A stretch of 64,000 bases of DNA, taken from positions 96,609-160,608 of the forward strand of contig MNRO01000018.1 in the NCBI GenBank assembly GCA_001915995.1, in the 5' to 3' direction. This DNA comes from Clostridium sp. 26_21 (GTDB lineage Bacteria > Bacillota > Clostridia > TANB77 > CAG-508). The notes under the pieces are model-generated. The model did no database searches, had not been told where the DNA came from, and was given only the letters and a program-made list of their open reading frames with translations. Both the position numbers and the translations under genes were made by a program. Shown piece after piece: positions 25,341 to 34,185 of this stretch (the stretch's first letter is position 1; each line of letters starts with the position of its first letter).

Positions 25341-26180
25341 ATGATTAATTTATTATTATGTGGAAATAAAAAAGTATTTGATGGAGCACTAACTCAGTTG
25401 ATATCAATGACTAAAAGAACACAGGAAACAATAAATTGTTACATACTTACCATGGATTTATCAAGATTAAAACCAGAATATGTATGTATAACAGATGAAC
25501 AAGTAGAGTTTTTAAATGAAGTAATTAAAAGTAAAAATCCACAAAATAAAGTAACAAAAATAGATGTTACAAATTTATATGAAGAAGAATTTATGAAATG
25601 TAAAAATGAAAGTGCATATTGTACACCATATACACTTTTAAGATTACTGATAGATGAAATTCCAAATATTCCTGATAAGATTCTATATTTAGATATAGAT
25701 ATGATGATTGGTGATGATATTTCAAAATTATATAACATAGATATAGATGGATATGAATATGCTGCTGTAAGAGAAAAATATGGTAGATGGCTAATAAGAC
25801 CAGACTATATAAATGCAGGAATGTTATTATTTAATATGAAAATGGCAAAAGAAACAAAATTATTTGAAAAAGCAAGAAATTTAATAAGAACTAGAAAATT
25901 ATTATTTGCTGATCAAGATGCAATATTTTGGTCAACTACAAAGAAAAAATTATTACCAAGAAAATTTAATGAACAATCAAAATTCAATAGGAAAGATACT
26001 GTTATATGTCATTTTTGCAAAAGACTTTTACTAAAACCATATCCACATACAGAAAATTTCAAGCAATGGAATGTAGAAGAAGTGCATAATATATTAAAAT
26101 GTCATGCATTTGATGAAGATTTAGAAGAATATTTAAAATTAAAAGATAAATTCGAAAGTAATTTAAGAGAGGAAGTTTAA
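25341..26180 (+). CDS. GT8-family glycosyltransferase
   Basis: Retaining glycosyltransferase of the LgtC/GT8 type, 279 residues, cytoplasmic or membrane-peripheral. Visible: the YCTPYTLLRLLI helix, the metal-binding DID (118-120) in ILYLDIDMMIGD, YINAGMLLFNM, and the DQDAIFW block. Start ATG 25341 with AAAGGA upstream. First of a run with a GT8-acyltransferase fusion and a second acyltransferase, which suggests synthesis of an acylated glycan or glycolipid of the cell envelope; donor and acceptor are unknown. Confidence 0.88.
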   Translation: MINLLLCGNKKVFDGALTQLISMTKRTQETINCYILTMDLSRLKPEYVCITDEQVEFLNEVIKSKNPQNKVTKIDVTNLYEEEFMKCKNESAYCTPYTLLRLLIDEIPNIPDKILYLDIDMMIGDDISKLYNIDIDGYEYAAVREKYGRWLIRPDYINAGMLLFNMKMAKETKLFEKARNLIRTRKLLFADQDAIFWSTTKKKLLPRKFNEQSKFNRKDTVICHFCKRLLLKPYPHTENFKQWNVEEVHNILKCHAFDEDLEEYLKLKDKFESNLREEV

Positions 26181-28013
26181 ATGGAAAAAAATATAATACC
26201 AATTTGTTTTGCAATTGATGATGCATATACACCATTTTTAGCAGTTGCATTACAATCATTAATAGATAATGCAAGTAAAGAATATAATTATTGTATAAAA
26301 GTACTACATACAAATGTAAAAGAAGAACATATGAAACAAATAAAAAAATATGAAAATGAATATGTAAATATAGAATTTGTTGATTTGAATTATTATTTAG
26401 AAAAAGTAAAAGACAAATTATATACAAGAGATTATTATACAAATACAACATATTTTAGATTGTTTTTACCAGAATTATATCCACAATATGATAAAATACT
26501 ATATTTAGATAGTGATATAACAATTGTTGGAGATATATCAGAATTATATAATACAGATATGGGAACAAATTTAGTTGCAGCAGCACCAGATGATATAATT
26601 CAATATAATAAAGTATTTCAAGATTATGCAGAATTAGTTGTTGGAGTTGAATCATATACAAAATATTTTAATGCAGGTGTTTTATTAATGAATCTTGACC
26701 AACTAAGAAAATTTAAATTTCAAGAAAAATTTATATATTTACTAACAACAGTAAGATTTTCAGTTGCACAAGATCAAGATTATTTAAATAGATTGTGTAA
26801 AGGAAGAGTAACATTAGTTGATAGACAATGGGATTGTATGCCACTTGTTAATGCAACAACAAAGAGAGAAGATATAAAATTAGTACATTACAATTTTGCA
26901 TACAAACCATGGCATTTTGAAGATGTATTATACAAAGAGTTTTTCTGGGAATATGCTAAAAAAACAGAATTTTATGATGAAATATTAAAAATACAATCTG
27001 AATATACAGAGGAACAAAAATTTAAAGATAGAGAGGCAGAAAAAAATTTAAGACTTTTAGCAGAAAAAGAAAATTCTTGTGTTGGTGATGATAGATCAAA
27101 TCAAAAAGTAATAGATGAAAACTTAAAGAAAATAGAAAAATCAAAAGATAGATTAGAAATTTTAGAAAAAATAAAACAATTAGAAAAAGAAGGAAAATTT
27201 GATTTAGATGTTGAAAATGATCCAGAAAATATTGTTTTAACACCAGATAATGTAGATTATTTAAAAAGCAAAAGAATGAATAGATGGAAAGCAGCATTTG
27301 CAAATAAAGTTGGTGAAAAATTCCTTAGTGAAATAATCAGAAATAACAAACTTATAATAAAAGATGTAAAAGGAATTGAAAACTTAGCAAATATAGAAGG
27401 TGGAGCTGTTATAACATGTAATCATTTTAATCCATTTGATTCATTTGCAATAGAAAAAACATTTAGAGATGCAGGATTGAATAAAACAAAAAAATTATAT
27501 AAAGTTATAAGAGAAGGAAATTATACAAATTTTCCAGGATTTTATGGATTTTTATTTAGAAATGCAGACACATTACCATTAAGTTCAAATAGAAGAACAA
27601 TGGTAGAATTTATGAAAGCTGTTGATACAATTTTACAAAGAGGAGATTGTATATTAATATATCCAGAACAAAGTATGTGGTGGAATTATACTAAACCAAA
27701 GCCACTAAAAATAGGAGCATATAAATTTGCGGCAAGAAATAATGTACCAATAATACCAATATTTATTACTATGAGAGATAGTGATATTGTTGGAGATGAT
27801 GGTTTTCCTGTTCAAGAATATTATATAAATATTGAAGCACCAATATATCCGACAGATGGAATGGCAGAAAAAGAAAATGCAGAAGAAATGAAAGAAAAAA
27901 ATTCTGAAGTTTGGAAAGAAGTATATGAAGATTTTTATGGAATACCATTAGAATATACTACAACACCAAAGGCTGAACAAGAGCAAATTACAGAGCAAGA
28001 AACGCAAATATAA
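26181..28013 (+). CDS. bifunctional GT8 glycosyltransferase / PlsC-type acyltransferase fusion
   Basis: A 610-residue two-domain protein. Residues 1-270 are a GT8 domain with D110-S-D112, YFNAGVLLMNL, QDQDYLNRL and the HYNF/KPWH region. Residues 275-370 are a charged helical linker. From about 395 a PlsC acyltransferase domain carries H415-x4-D420 (NHFNPFDS), the AxxLPLSSNR block and YPEQSMWW in place of the usual [FYV]PEG. It abuts the upstream GT8 gene with no gap (the ATG follows its stop). The fusion links sugar transfer and acylation in one polypeptide; the product is unknown. Confidence 0.87.
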   Translation: MEKNIIPICFAIDDAYTPFLAVALQSLIDNASKEYNYCIKVLHTNVKEEHMKQIKKYENEYVNIEFVDLNYYLEKVKDKLYTRDYYTNTTYFRLFLPELYPQYDKILYLDSDITIVGDISELYNTDMGTNLVAAAPDDIIQYNKVFQDYAELVVGVESYTKYFNAGVLLMNLDQLRKFKFQEKFIYLLTTVRFSVAQDQDYLNRLCKGRVTLVDRQWDCMPLVNATTKREDIKLVHYNFAYKPWHFEDVLYKEFFWEYAKKTEFYDEILKIQSEYTEEQKFKDREAEKNLRLLAEKENSCVGDDRSNQKVIDENLKKIEKSKDRLEILEKIKQLEKEGKFDLDVENDPENIVLTPDNVDYLKSKRMNRWKAAFANKVGEKFLSEIIRNNKLIIKDVKGIENLANIEGGAVITCNHFNPFDSFAIEKTFRDAGLNKTKKLYKVIREGNYTNFPGFYGFLFRNADTLPLSSNRRTMVEFMKAVDTILQRGDCILIYPEQSMWWNYTKPKPLKIGAYKFAARNNVPIIPIFITMRDSDIVGDDGFPVQEYYINIEAPIYPTDGMAEKENAEEMKEKNSEVWKEVYEDFYGIPLEYTTTPKAEQEQITEQETQI

Positions 28014-28024
28014 AGGAATAAGAA

Positions 28025-28804
28025 ATGAAAGAACAAGAAATTTATTATTATTCAGATGAGTTAAATGATGAATTTTCAGGTTCACATATAACTCCAAGAG
28101 TAATAGATGAAAAATATAAATATTTGCATAAAAATATATTTTGGAACTTAGCACATTTTTTAGTACAAAATGTGCTAAGTGTGCCTATAAAGGTATTATA
28201 TGCAAAATTAAAATTTAAAATAAAATATATAGGAAAAGAAAAGTTAAAAAAATATAAAAAAGAAGGATATTTTGTGTATGCAAATCATACACAAGTTTTT
28301 GCTGACACATTTTTGACCTCAAATGTAATCTATCCTAAAAGAAATTATTTGATAGTTAATCCAGAAAACGTATCAATGAAGTTCCTTGGAAACTTTGTGC
28401 AAATGTTTGGAGCAATTCCAATTCCAACAGGTAGAGATGGAATGAAGAATTTTTTGACAGCAATAAAATATCATATCCAAAAAGGTCACTCTATAACAAT
28501 ATATCCTGAGGCTCATATTTGGCCATATTATACAAAAATAAGACCATTTAAAAGTGTATCTTTTAAATATCCAATTGAATTAGATAAACCTGTATTTTGT
28601 ATAACAAATACATATCAAAAAAGAGGAAAAAATAAAGTAAAAATTACTTCATATATAGATGGACCATTTTTTGTAAATAAAGATTTGGAAACAAAACAAG
28701 AACAGAAAAAAGATTTAAGAGATAGAGTCTATAATCAAATGGTTGAAAGAAGTAAAAATAGTAATTTTGAATTTATAAAATATGAATATAAGGACAAAAA
28801 ATAA
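28025..28804 (+). CDS. PlsC-like 1-acyl-glycerophosphate acyltransferase family protein
   Basis: 259 residues. Acyltransferase blocks: NHTQVFADT (His88, Asp94; the spacing is His-x5-Asp, one residue longer than the usual His-x4-Asp), PIPTGRDGMKN, and YPEAHIWPYYTK like the fusion protein's YPEQSMWW. A hydrophobic segment near 40-60 probably contacts the membrane. Directly downstream of the fusion gene and 0 bp before mutL. Probably acts on the same lipid or glycan substrate. Confidence 0.85.
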   Translation: MKEQEIYYYSDELNDEFSGSHITPRVIDEKYKYLHKNIFWNLAHFLVQNVLSVPIKVLYAKLKFKIKYIGKEKLKKYKKEGYFVYANHTQVFADTFLTSNVIYPKRNYLIVNPENVSMKFLGNFVQMFGAIPIPTGRDGMKNFLTAIKYHIQKGHSITIYPEAHIWPYYTKIRPFKSVSFKYPIELDKPVFCITNTYQKRGKNKVKITSYIDGPFFVNKDLETKQEQKKDLRDRVYNQMVERSKNSNFEFIKYEYKDKK

Positions 28805-30676
28805 ATGGGAAATATAGTTTTATTAGATGATTTAACAATAAATAAAATAGCTGCAGGTGAAGTAATAGAAAGACCATTAAATGTAGTTAAAGAAGTTGTT
28901 GAAAACTCAATAGATGCTGGTGCAACAAAAATAATTGTTGAAATAAAAAAAGGTGGAAAACAATTAATAAAAGTAATTGATAATGGAAAAGGAATTCCTA
29001 AAGATGATATGGATATAGCACTTGAAAGACATGCTACATCTAAATTAAGAAAAATCGAAGATCTAGAAAAAATTTATACAATGGGTTTTAGAGGTGAAGC
29101 ATTAGCAAGTATAGTATCTGTTGCAAAACTTACTATGATTTCAAGAACAAGTAATGATGATTTTGGAACAAAACTTGTAGCAGAAGCTGGAGATATTTTA
29201 GAAAGAGAAGAAACAGGTGCACAACTAGGGACAACAATAATGGTAGAAAATTTATTTTTCAATGTACCAGTTAGATATAAATTTTTAAAACAAGATGCAA
29301 CAGAATTCAAATATATAAAAGACTGGATTCAAAAGGCTGCATTATCAATTCCTTCAATTTCTTTTAAATTGATAAATGAAGGAAAAGTATGTTTTCAGTC
29401 AAATGGAAATGGCAAGATTGAAGATGTTATTTATTCAATTTATGGAAAAGAGATAAAAGAAAATCTTGTAAAAGTAAACTTTGAAGAAGATGATGTTAAA
29501 GTTACAGGTGTAATTGGAAACACAATGGTTGCAAGAGATTCAAGAAAAGATCAAATATTATTTTTGAATAAGAGAAATATAAAAAATCAAGTATTGATAA
29601 ATAGTGCTGATCAAGCTTTTAAAGGAAGTACAGGAATTGGAAAATATGGATTTTTTATTTTGAATTTGGAAATGCCAGCAAATTTTTATGATATAAATGC
29701 ACATCCAACTAAAATGGAAGTAAGATTTGAAGATGAAAGTAAAATTTATAAGATATTTTATCATGCAATAAAAAATGCTATATTAAGTAAAGATTTTCTT
29801 GGAAATACTCAAAATGATGAAAATAATGACGAATATATTTCAAATGAATTTGATTTTTTAACAAATCATTTTGGACAAAAAAAGGAAGAAAATATAGATA
29901 AATTAATTAAGAAAAAAACTGATGAAAATATAAATGCTAGAAACGTAAAAGAACAAGAGATTCAGACAGATTTATCAAATGTTGAAAATGATAAAATAGA
30001 AGAAAGTGTATCAAAATCTGAAAATTATTTTGCAAGAAGAACAATAAATGCAAATGAAAGTGTAAATTTATTAGAGCAAAAAAATGAATTAATACATAGA
30101 GAAAATAAAAGAGAAGTAAATTATAAATATATAGGAATTTTATTTAGAACATTTATAATTGTTGAAATAGAAGATGAATTATATTTAATAGATCAACATG
30201 CAGCACATGAAAGATTATTATATGAGCAAATAAAAGAAAATTATAAAAATCATATAAGTAGTAATAGCCAGATGATTTTAATGCCTGAGGTTTATAATTT
30301 GACAAACAAAGAATTTGAATTTGTACAAAAAAATTTGAATTTATTTCAATCATATGGATTTGATGTAGAAATGTTTGGAAATAATGCAGTAAAAATAAAT
30401 GGAATACCAGATATTGAATATCGTGCTAAAAGTAAAAATATTTTTTTAGAGGTACTTGATGAAATGATTACAAACGAAAGAGCATCATTGAAAGATGTTG
30501 AAGAACGTTTTGTTGCAACAGTTGCATGTAAAGCAGCTGTAAAGGCAAATATGGATTTAGTACCACAAGAAGTTGAATATTTAATTCAAAATTTATTAAC
30601 ACTAAAAAATCCATATACATGTCCGCATGGAAGACCTACAACAATAAAGATAAGTAAAGAAGAATTATTAAAATAA
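28805..30676 (+). CDS. mutL: DNA mismatch repair protein MutL
   Basis: GHKL ATPase (ENSIDAGA, DNGKGIP, GFRGEAL) with a polar linker (about 335-430) and a C-terminal endonuclease domain. DQHAAHERLLYE fits the DQHA-x2-E-x4-E metal site, and CPHGRPT is the final zinc motif, so this is the nicking form of MutL. 623 residues. Placed in a lipid/glycan gene run, away from mutS. Confidence 0.96.
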   Translation: MGNIVLLDDLTINKIAAGEVIERPLNVVKEVVENSIDAGATKIIVEIKKGGKQLIKVIDNGKGIPKDDMDIALERHATSKLRKIEDLEKIYTMGFRGEALASIVSVAKLTMISRTSNDDFGTKLVAEAGDILEREETGAQLGTTIMVENLFFNVPVRYKFLKQDATEFKYIKDWIQKAALSIPSISFKLINEGKVCFQSNGNGKIEDVIYSIYGKEIKENLVKVNFEEDDVKVTGVIGNTMVARDSRKDQILFLNKRNIKNQVLINSADQAFKGSTGIGKYGFFILNLEMPANFYDINAHPTKMEVRFEDESKIYKIFYHAIKNAILSKDFLGNTQNDENNDEYISNEFDFLTNHFGQKKEENIDKLIKKKTDENINARNVKEQEIQTDLSNVENDKIEESVSKSENYFARRTINANESVNLLEQKNELIHRENKREVNYKYIGILFRTFIIVEIEDELYLIDQHAAHERLLYEQIKENYKNHISSNSQMILMPEVYNLTNKEFEFVQKNLNLFQSYGFDVEMFGNNAVKINGIPDIEYRAKSKNIFLEVLDEMITNERASLKDVEERFVATVACKAAVKANMDLVPQEVEYLIQNLLTLKNPYTCPHGRPTTIKISKEELLK

Positions 30677-30788
30677 TTTATAAAATGTTTTTAATAAATA
30701 ATAGAATAATACTTATATCACAAATTTAAAATTAGGACATTTTTCTAAATGATATGTTAAGACATTATCATAAATGAATTATAGTAGA

Positions 30789-30818
30789 AAAAATAAGCAG
30801 TTGAAAACTGCTTATTTT
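30789..30818 (+). terminator. intrinsic terminator upstream of the 30910 gene
   Basis: Stem AAATAAGCAGT / ACTGCTTATTT with a short loop and T-rich 3' side. Its 3' arm overlaps the promoter at 30801-30829. Confidence 0.75.
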
Positions 30819-30829
30819 TGTGATATAAT
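30801..30829 (+). promoter_or_regulatory. promoter overlapping a terminator hairpin
   Basis: TTGAAA (30801-30806), 17-bp spacer, TATAAT (30824-30829). Confidence 0.6.
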
Positions 30830-30909
30830 TCAAGCATTAAAATTATAATTTTCTTTAAAAGGAAATTATATAACAAATCCTATTAACAAATGTTTAAGGA
30901 GGCAAAATT

Positions 30910-31557
30910 ATGAAAAGGTTATTTGATTTCTTAATGCGGAAATACTATTTTGGCTTGAAATGGTATGCCTCATCTGGAATTGAAGAAGAGCTTATTGCAC
31001 AAGTATTTTATATTCAAGCATTAATTTGTGGTTTAAGAATTTTGTATCAAATTGATTCTCAAAAAATCTTAGGATATATAACATTTACAATATTCCACAT
31101 TTTGAGTATGTATATATTAGGATATTTAAGTTCTTTGTGGGAATTAGACCCTAAAGAAGAAATTTTTACTAATACATATAGAACTGTAAATATAGTATTG
31201 GCAATAGGAGCAATTCTTGCTAAAGTACCATGTTATATATTACTGATTGTTGGAGCTACAATATGTGGATTTGTATCATTTATATTAATGGAAAAAATTG
31301 ATGATTTTGAAAACACATTGGTTACATGGAAAAACAGATATGCACACACATTATTAGTAAGAATTTTTGATAAAATTCCATATAAGCCAATAGCACTTAT
31401 TGATTTTTTATCAATTATTTTTGCTATAATTGCAATAAATACATTTCCAATTAGCATATTTTATCGTTTTGTTGCTAGCATTATATTTGGACTTTCTATT
31501 CCATTTATTGTAGTAATGGCTGATGATGGAATGAGTTTCTATGAAGCTATGCTTTAA
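30910..31557 (+). CDS. multi-pass membrane protein of unknown function, 215 aa
   Basis: Not recognised. At least five hydrophobic segments (about 41-60, 65-83, 100-117, 119-136, 172-190, 193-212) with short polar loops. Size and topology recall AgrB-type proteins, but the conserved AgrB His/Cys pair is not visible, so I do not assign it. AAGGAGG Shine-Dalgarno; own promoter and terminator. Confidence 0.75.
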   Translation: MKRLFDFLMRKYYFGLKWYASSGIEEELIAQVFYIQALICGLRILYQIDSQKILGYITFTIFHILSMYILGYLSSLWELDPKEEIFTNTYRTVNIVLAIGAILAKVPCYILLIVGATICGFVSFILMEKIDDFENTLVTWKNRYAHTLLVRIFDKIPYKPIALIDFLSIIFAIIAINTFPISIFYRFVASIIFGLSIPFIVVMADDGMSFYEAML

Positions 31558-31576
31558 AAAAATTGAATAATCTAAA

Positions 31577-31607
31577 AACAAGTGAGAGCATTGCTTTCAC
31601 TTGTTTT
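31577..31607 (+). terminator. intrinsic terminator
   Basis: Stem AACAAGTGA / TCACTTGTT extended by further pairs to a 3-nt loop, then TTTT. Confidence 0.75.
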
Positions 31608-31633
31608 GTAAAATTAAAGGGGTAATTAATTAT

Positions 31634-32092
31634 ATGAAAAAAAGAATATTTACTGGAAATTATGAAGAATGTAAAATTGGAAACTTAATTTCAATTTCAG
31701 GTGATAGAGGAAAAAGTGTTGGATTTACAGGAAAATCAATACCACAATTAGCACCAAAAAGAAAGTTTTGGGAAATATGGCATAATAACATAGGGAAAAT
31801 ACCAGAAGAACAAAATAACAGATATTATATAGAAGAATATTATAAACAAGTATTATCCCAAATAGATATAGAAGAAGTATTAAAAGATGAGAAAGATCCA
31901 ATTTTATTGTGTTATGAAAAAGAAGGACAATTCTGCCATAGACATGTTTTAGCTGAATTTATTAATTTGAAATATGGAATATATGTTCCAGATATTTCAA
32001 TAAGTGAAGATTTAGAAATAATTGAACATAAAAAGCCAGAATATATAAGAGAAATATTACAAAAACTTATGGAAAAAGAAGTTGAAAGATAA
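31634..32092 (+). CDS. DUF488-family protein
   Basis: 152 residues. The CYEKEGQFCHRHVLAEFI segment is the hallmark of DUF488 (a Cys-His-Arg core). The N-terminal part (RIFTGNY … GKSIPQLAPK) fits the same family. Biochemical role unknown. Start ATG 31634 with AAAGGGG upstream; an upstream ATG at 31601 overlaps the terminator and is rejected. Confidence 0.82.
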   Translation: MKKRIFTGNYEECKIGNLISISGDRGKSVGFTGKSIPQLAPKRKFWEIWHNNIGKIPEEQNNRYYIEEYYKQVLSQIDIEEVLKDEKDPILLCYEKEGQFCHRHVLAEFINLKYGIYVPDISISEDLEIIEHKKPEYIREILQKLMEKEVER

Positions 32093-32102
32093 ATAAACAA
32101 TT

Positions 32103-32135
32103 TTCAATAAAACTTCAATATTCAAATATTAAAAT
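32103..32135 (+). promoter_or_regulatory. direct-repeat operator and promoter of the TCS
   Basis: TTCAAT-N5-TTCAAT (32103-32108, 32114-32119; 11-bp period), then N10 and TAAAAT (32130-32135). The same arrangement recurs before the ABC transporter at 34097-34129, consistent with an OmpR-family response-regulator site. Confidence 0.7.
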
Positions 32136-32150
32136 AAGAATGGTGATAAA

Positions 32151-32843
32151 ATGAAAATATTAATAATAGAAGACGAATACAGTTTAGCAGATGCAATAGC
32201 AGAAACTCTAAAAAAAGAAAACTTTACAACAAATATAATAACAGATGGAGAAGAAGGAGAAAACGAAGCATTAACAAATGTATATGATTTAATACTTTTA
32301 GACATAATGTTGCCCAATAAAGATGGTTTCAAAATATTAAATGATTTAAGAAAAGAAAAAGTAGATACACCAATTATAATCTTAACAGCAAAATCAGAAA
32401 TAAATGACAAATTAAATGGACTAGAAAATGGTGCAGATGATTATATAACAAAACCATTTCATATTAAAGAACTAGTAGCAAGAGTAAAAGTAGTATTAAA
32501 AAGAAAAGTAAATATTGAAAATACAGATATTTTAGAATATGATGATTTAAAATTAGATATAAGAACTGGAAAAATGAGTGCAAATGGTAATGAAATATCA
32601 ATAAACGGAAAAGAACTAGATTTACTAGAAACATTATTGTTAAATAAAACACAAATTGTCAATAGAGAAATCTTAGCAAATAAAATTTGGGGATATGATA
32701 GTGAAGCTGAATATAATAATGTAGAAGTATATATGTCATTTTTAAGAAAAAAATTAAAACTTATAAAATCTAATGTAAAGATTAAAGCTATTAGAGGAAT
32801 TGGATATAAATTGGAGGCAGAAAATGATAAAAAAATTAAGTAA
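32151..32843 (+). CDS. OmpR-family response regulator
   Basis: 230 residues: receiver domain with phospho-Asp in LLDIMLPNKDG and the KPF lysine, then a winged-helix Trans_reg_C domain (VYMSFLRKKL … GIGYKL). Overlaps the sensor kinase gene by 20 bp. It probably binds the TTCAAT direct repeats at its own promoter and at the ABC promoter. The signal is unknown; linkage to a MacB/LolCD-type transporter suggests envelope or peptide stress. Confidence 0.93.
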   Translation: MKILIIEDEYSLADAIAETLKKENFTTNIITDGEEGENEALTNVYDLILLDIMLPNKDGFKILNDLRKEKVDTPIIILTAKSEINDKLNGLENGADDYITKPFHIKELVARVKVVLKRKVNIENTDILEYDDLKLDIRTGKMSANGNEISINGKELDLLETLLLNKTQIVNREILANKIWGYDSEAEYNNVEVYMSFLRKKLKLIKSNVKIKAIRGIGYKLEAENDKKIK

Positions 32844-34014
32844 AAGAATATGTTGGATTATCACAATAGCTTTAAGTATAATTGTTGTTGGAATAATACT
32901 ATTATTCACGATTTTAAATTACAGAAATACAATAAACACAGCAACAATAATGATGGACAGATTTACAAATAGAGATATAAAAAAGAATGTAGATGGAAAT
33001 AAGGAAATTGAAGTAGATAACCCCACTATCGAAGGTGTTTATTATGTACAAATAGAAGACTCACATGTTGTCTCAAATCCAAATATAGTTCAAGACAAAA
33101 CAATAGAAGAATATGCATTAAAAGTAAGTAAAAAACATAATGAAAGTGGAATCATAGGAAATTACATTTATAAAGTAAGAAGAATAAAAGGAAATCAAAT
33201 AAATGTAATGTTAATAGAAAATGAAGAAGCAATTTCACATTCACAAAAGATAATAATAACAGCAATTATAATCTCAGTAGTATCATTAATAATCATATAT
33301 ATAATAGCAAAAAAAATATCGAAATTTATAGTACAACCTGTAGAAGAAACATTTGAAAAACAAAAACAATTTATATCAGATGCATCACATGAACTAAAAA
33401 CACCACTTGCAGTAATAGAAGCAAATGCAGATGTATTAGAAGGTGAAGTTGGTAAAAATAAATGGATGGATTACATTCAAAATGAAATACAAAGTATGGA
33501 TAAATTAATAAACGAATTATTATTACTTACTAAAATTGAAAATGTTGATAATATACAAGAAAGAAAAATATTTGATGTTTCAAAAGAAACAGAAATGACA
33601 ATTTCAATGTTTGAAAGTATGGCCTATGAGAGAAATGTAAAATTAAGCAGTAACATTCAAAAAAATATTGTGATAAATGGAAATAAAGAAGACATAGAAC
33701 ATATATTATCAACATTAATAGATAATGCAATAAAACATACAGAATCAGGAAATGAAGTTATTGTTGAATTATCTAAAGAAAAGAATGAATTAATAATTCA
33801 GGTAAAAAACGAAGGAAAAGAAATACCAGAAAAAGAAAGAGAAAAAATATTTGAAAGATTTTATCGTATAGATAAGTCAAGAAATAGAAATGAAAAAAGA
33901 TATGGTTTAGGTCTTGCAATAGCAAAATCAACTGTGAAAAAATATAATGGAAATATTAAAGTATTATATAAAGATGGATTTACAATCTTTAAAGTTAATT
34001 TACAAATTCAATAA
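32824..34014 (+). CDS. sensor histidine kinase
   Basis: 396 residues: two membrane segments (about 10-32 and 145-168) around an extracytoplasmic domain, a HisKA box SDASHELKTPLAV with the phospho-His, and a HATPase_c domain with N box (IDNAIKHT) and the G box GLGLAIAKS. Start ATG 32824 has GGAGG upstream, inside the end of the regulator gene; an in-frame TTG at 32800 is less likely. Followed by a strong terminator. Confidence 0.93.
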   Translation: MIKKLSKRICWIITIALSIIVVGIILLFTILNYRNTINTATIMMDRFTNRDIKKNVDGNKEIEVDNPTIEGVYYVQIEDSHVVSNPNIVQDKTIEEYALKVSKKHNESGIIGNYIYKVRRIKGNQINVMLIENEEAISHSQKIIITAIIISVVSLIIIYIIAKKISKFIVQPVEETFEKQKQFISDASHELKTPLAVIEANADVLEGEVGKNKWMDYIQNEIQSMDKLINELLLLTKIENVDNIQERKIFDVSKETEMTISMFESMAYERNVKLSSNIQKNIVINGNKEDIEHILSTLIDNAIKHTESGNEVIVELSKEKNELIIQVKNEGKEIPEKEREKIFERFYRIDKSRNRNEKRYGLGLAIAKSTVKKYNGNIKVLYKDGFTIFKVNLQIQ

Positions 34015-34053
34015 ATTGAGTTTTTAATAAACTTATATTAGTATAAGAGAAAG

Positions 34054-34098
34054 CATCTAAATGTTAGAAAAAATTTTCTACATTAAGATGTTTTTTTT
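34054..34098 (+). terminator. intrinsic terminator after the sensor kinase
   Basis: Long imperfect hairpin with arms beginning CATCTAAATGT and ending ACATTAAGATG, then eight T. Separates the TCS from the ABC genes, which have their own promoter. Confidence 0.85.
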
Positions 34099-34129
34099 CA
34101 ATAATTCTTCAATCTTCATGTATTATATT
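34097..34129 (+). promoter_or_regulatory. direct-repeat operator and promoter of the ABC transporter
   Basis: TTCAAT-N5-TTCAAT (34097-34102, 34108-34113), N10, TATATT (34124-34129). Same spacing as at 32103. The first repeat lies at the end of the terminator T run. Confidence 0.7.
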
Positions 34130-34185
34130 AAAACAAGATTAAGGAGCAAGGCAAAATAAAGCTTCAAAAGAAAGGAATGTGAAAA

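Noticed and set aside
30910..31557. AgrB-like quorum-sensing protease
   Set aside because: Size and helices fit, but the conserved His/Cys catalytic pair is not visible and no AgrD-like peptide gene is adjacent.
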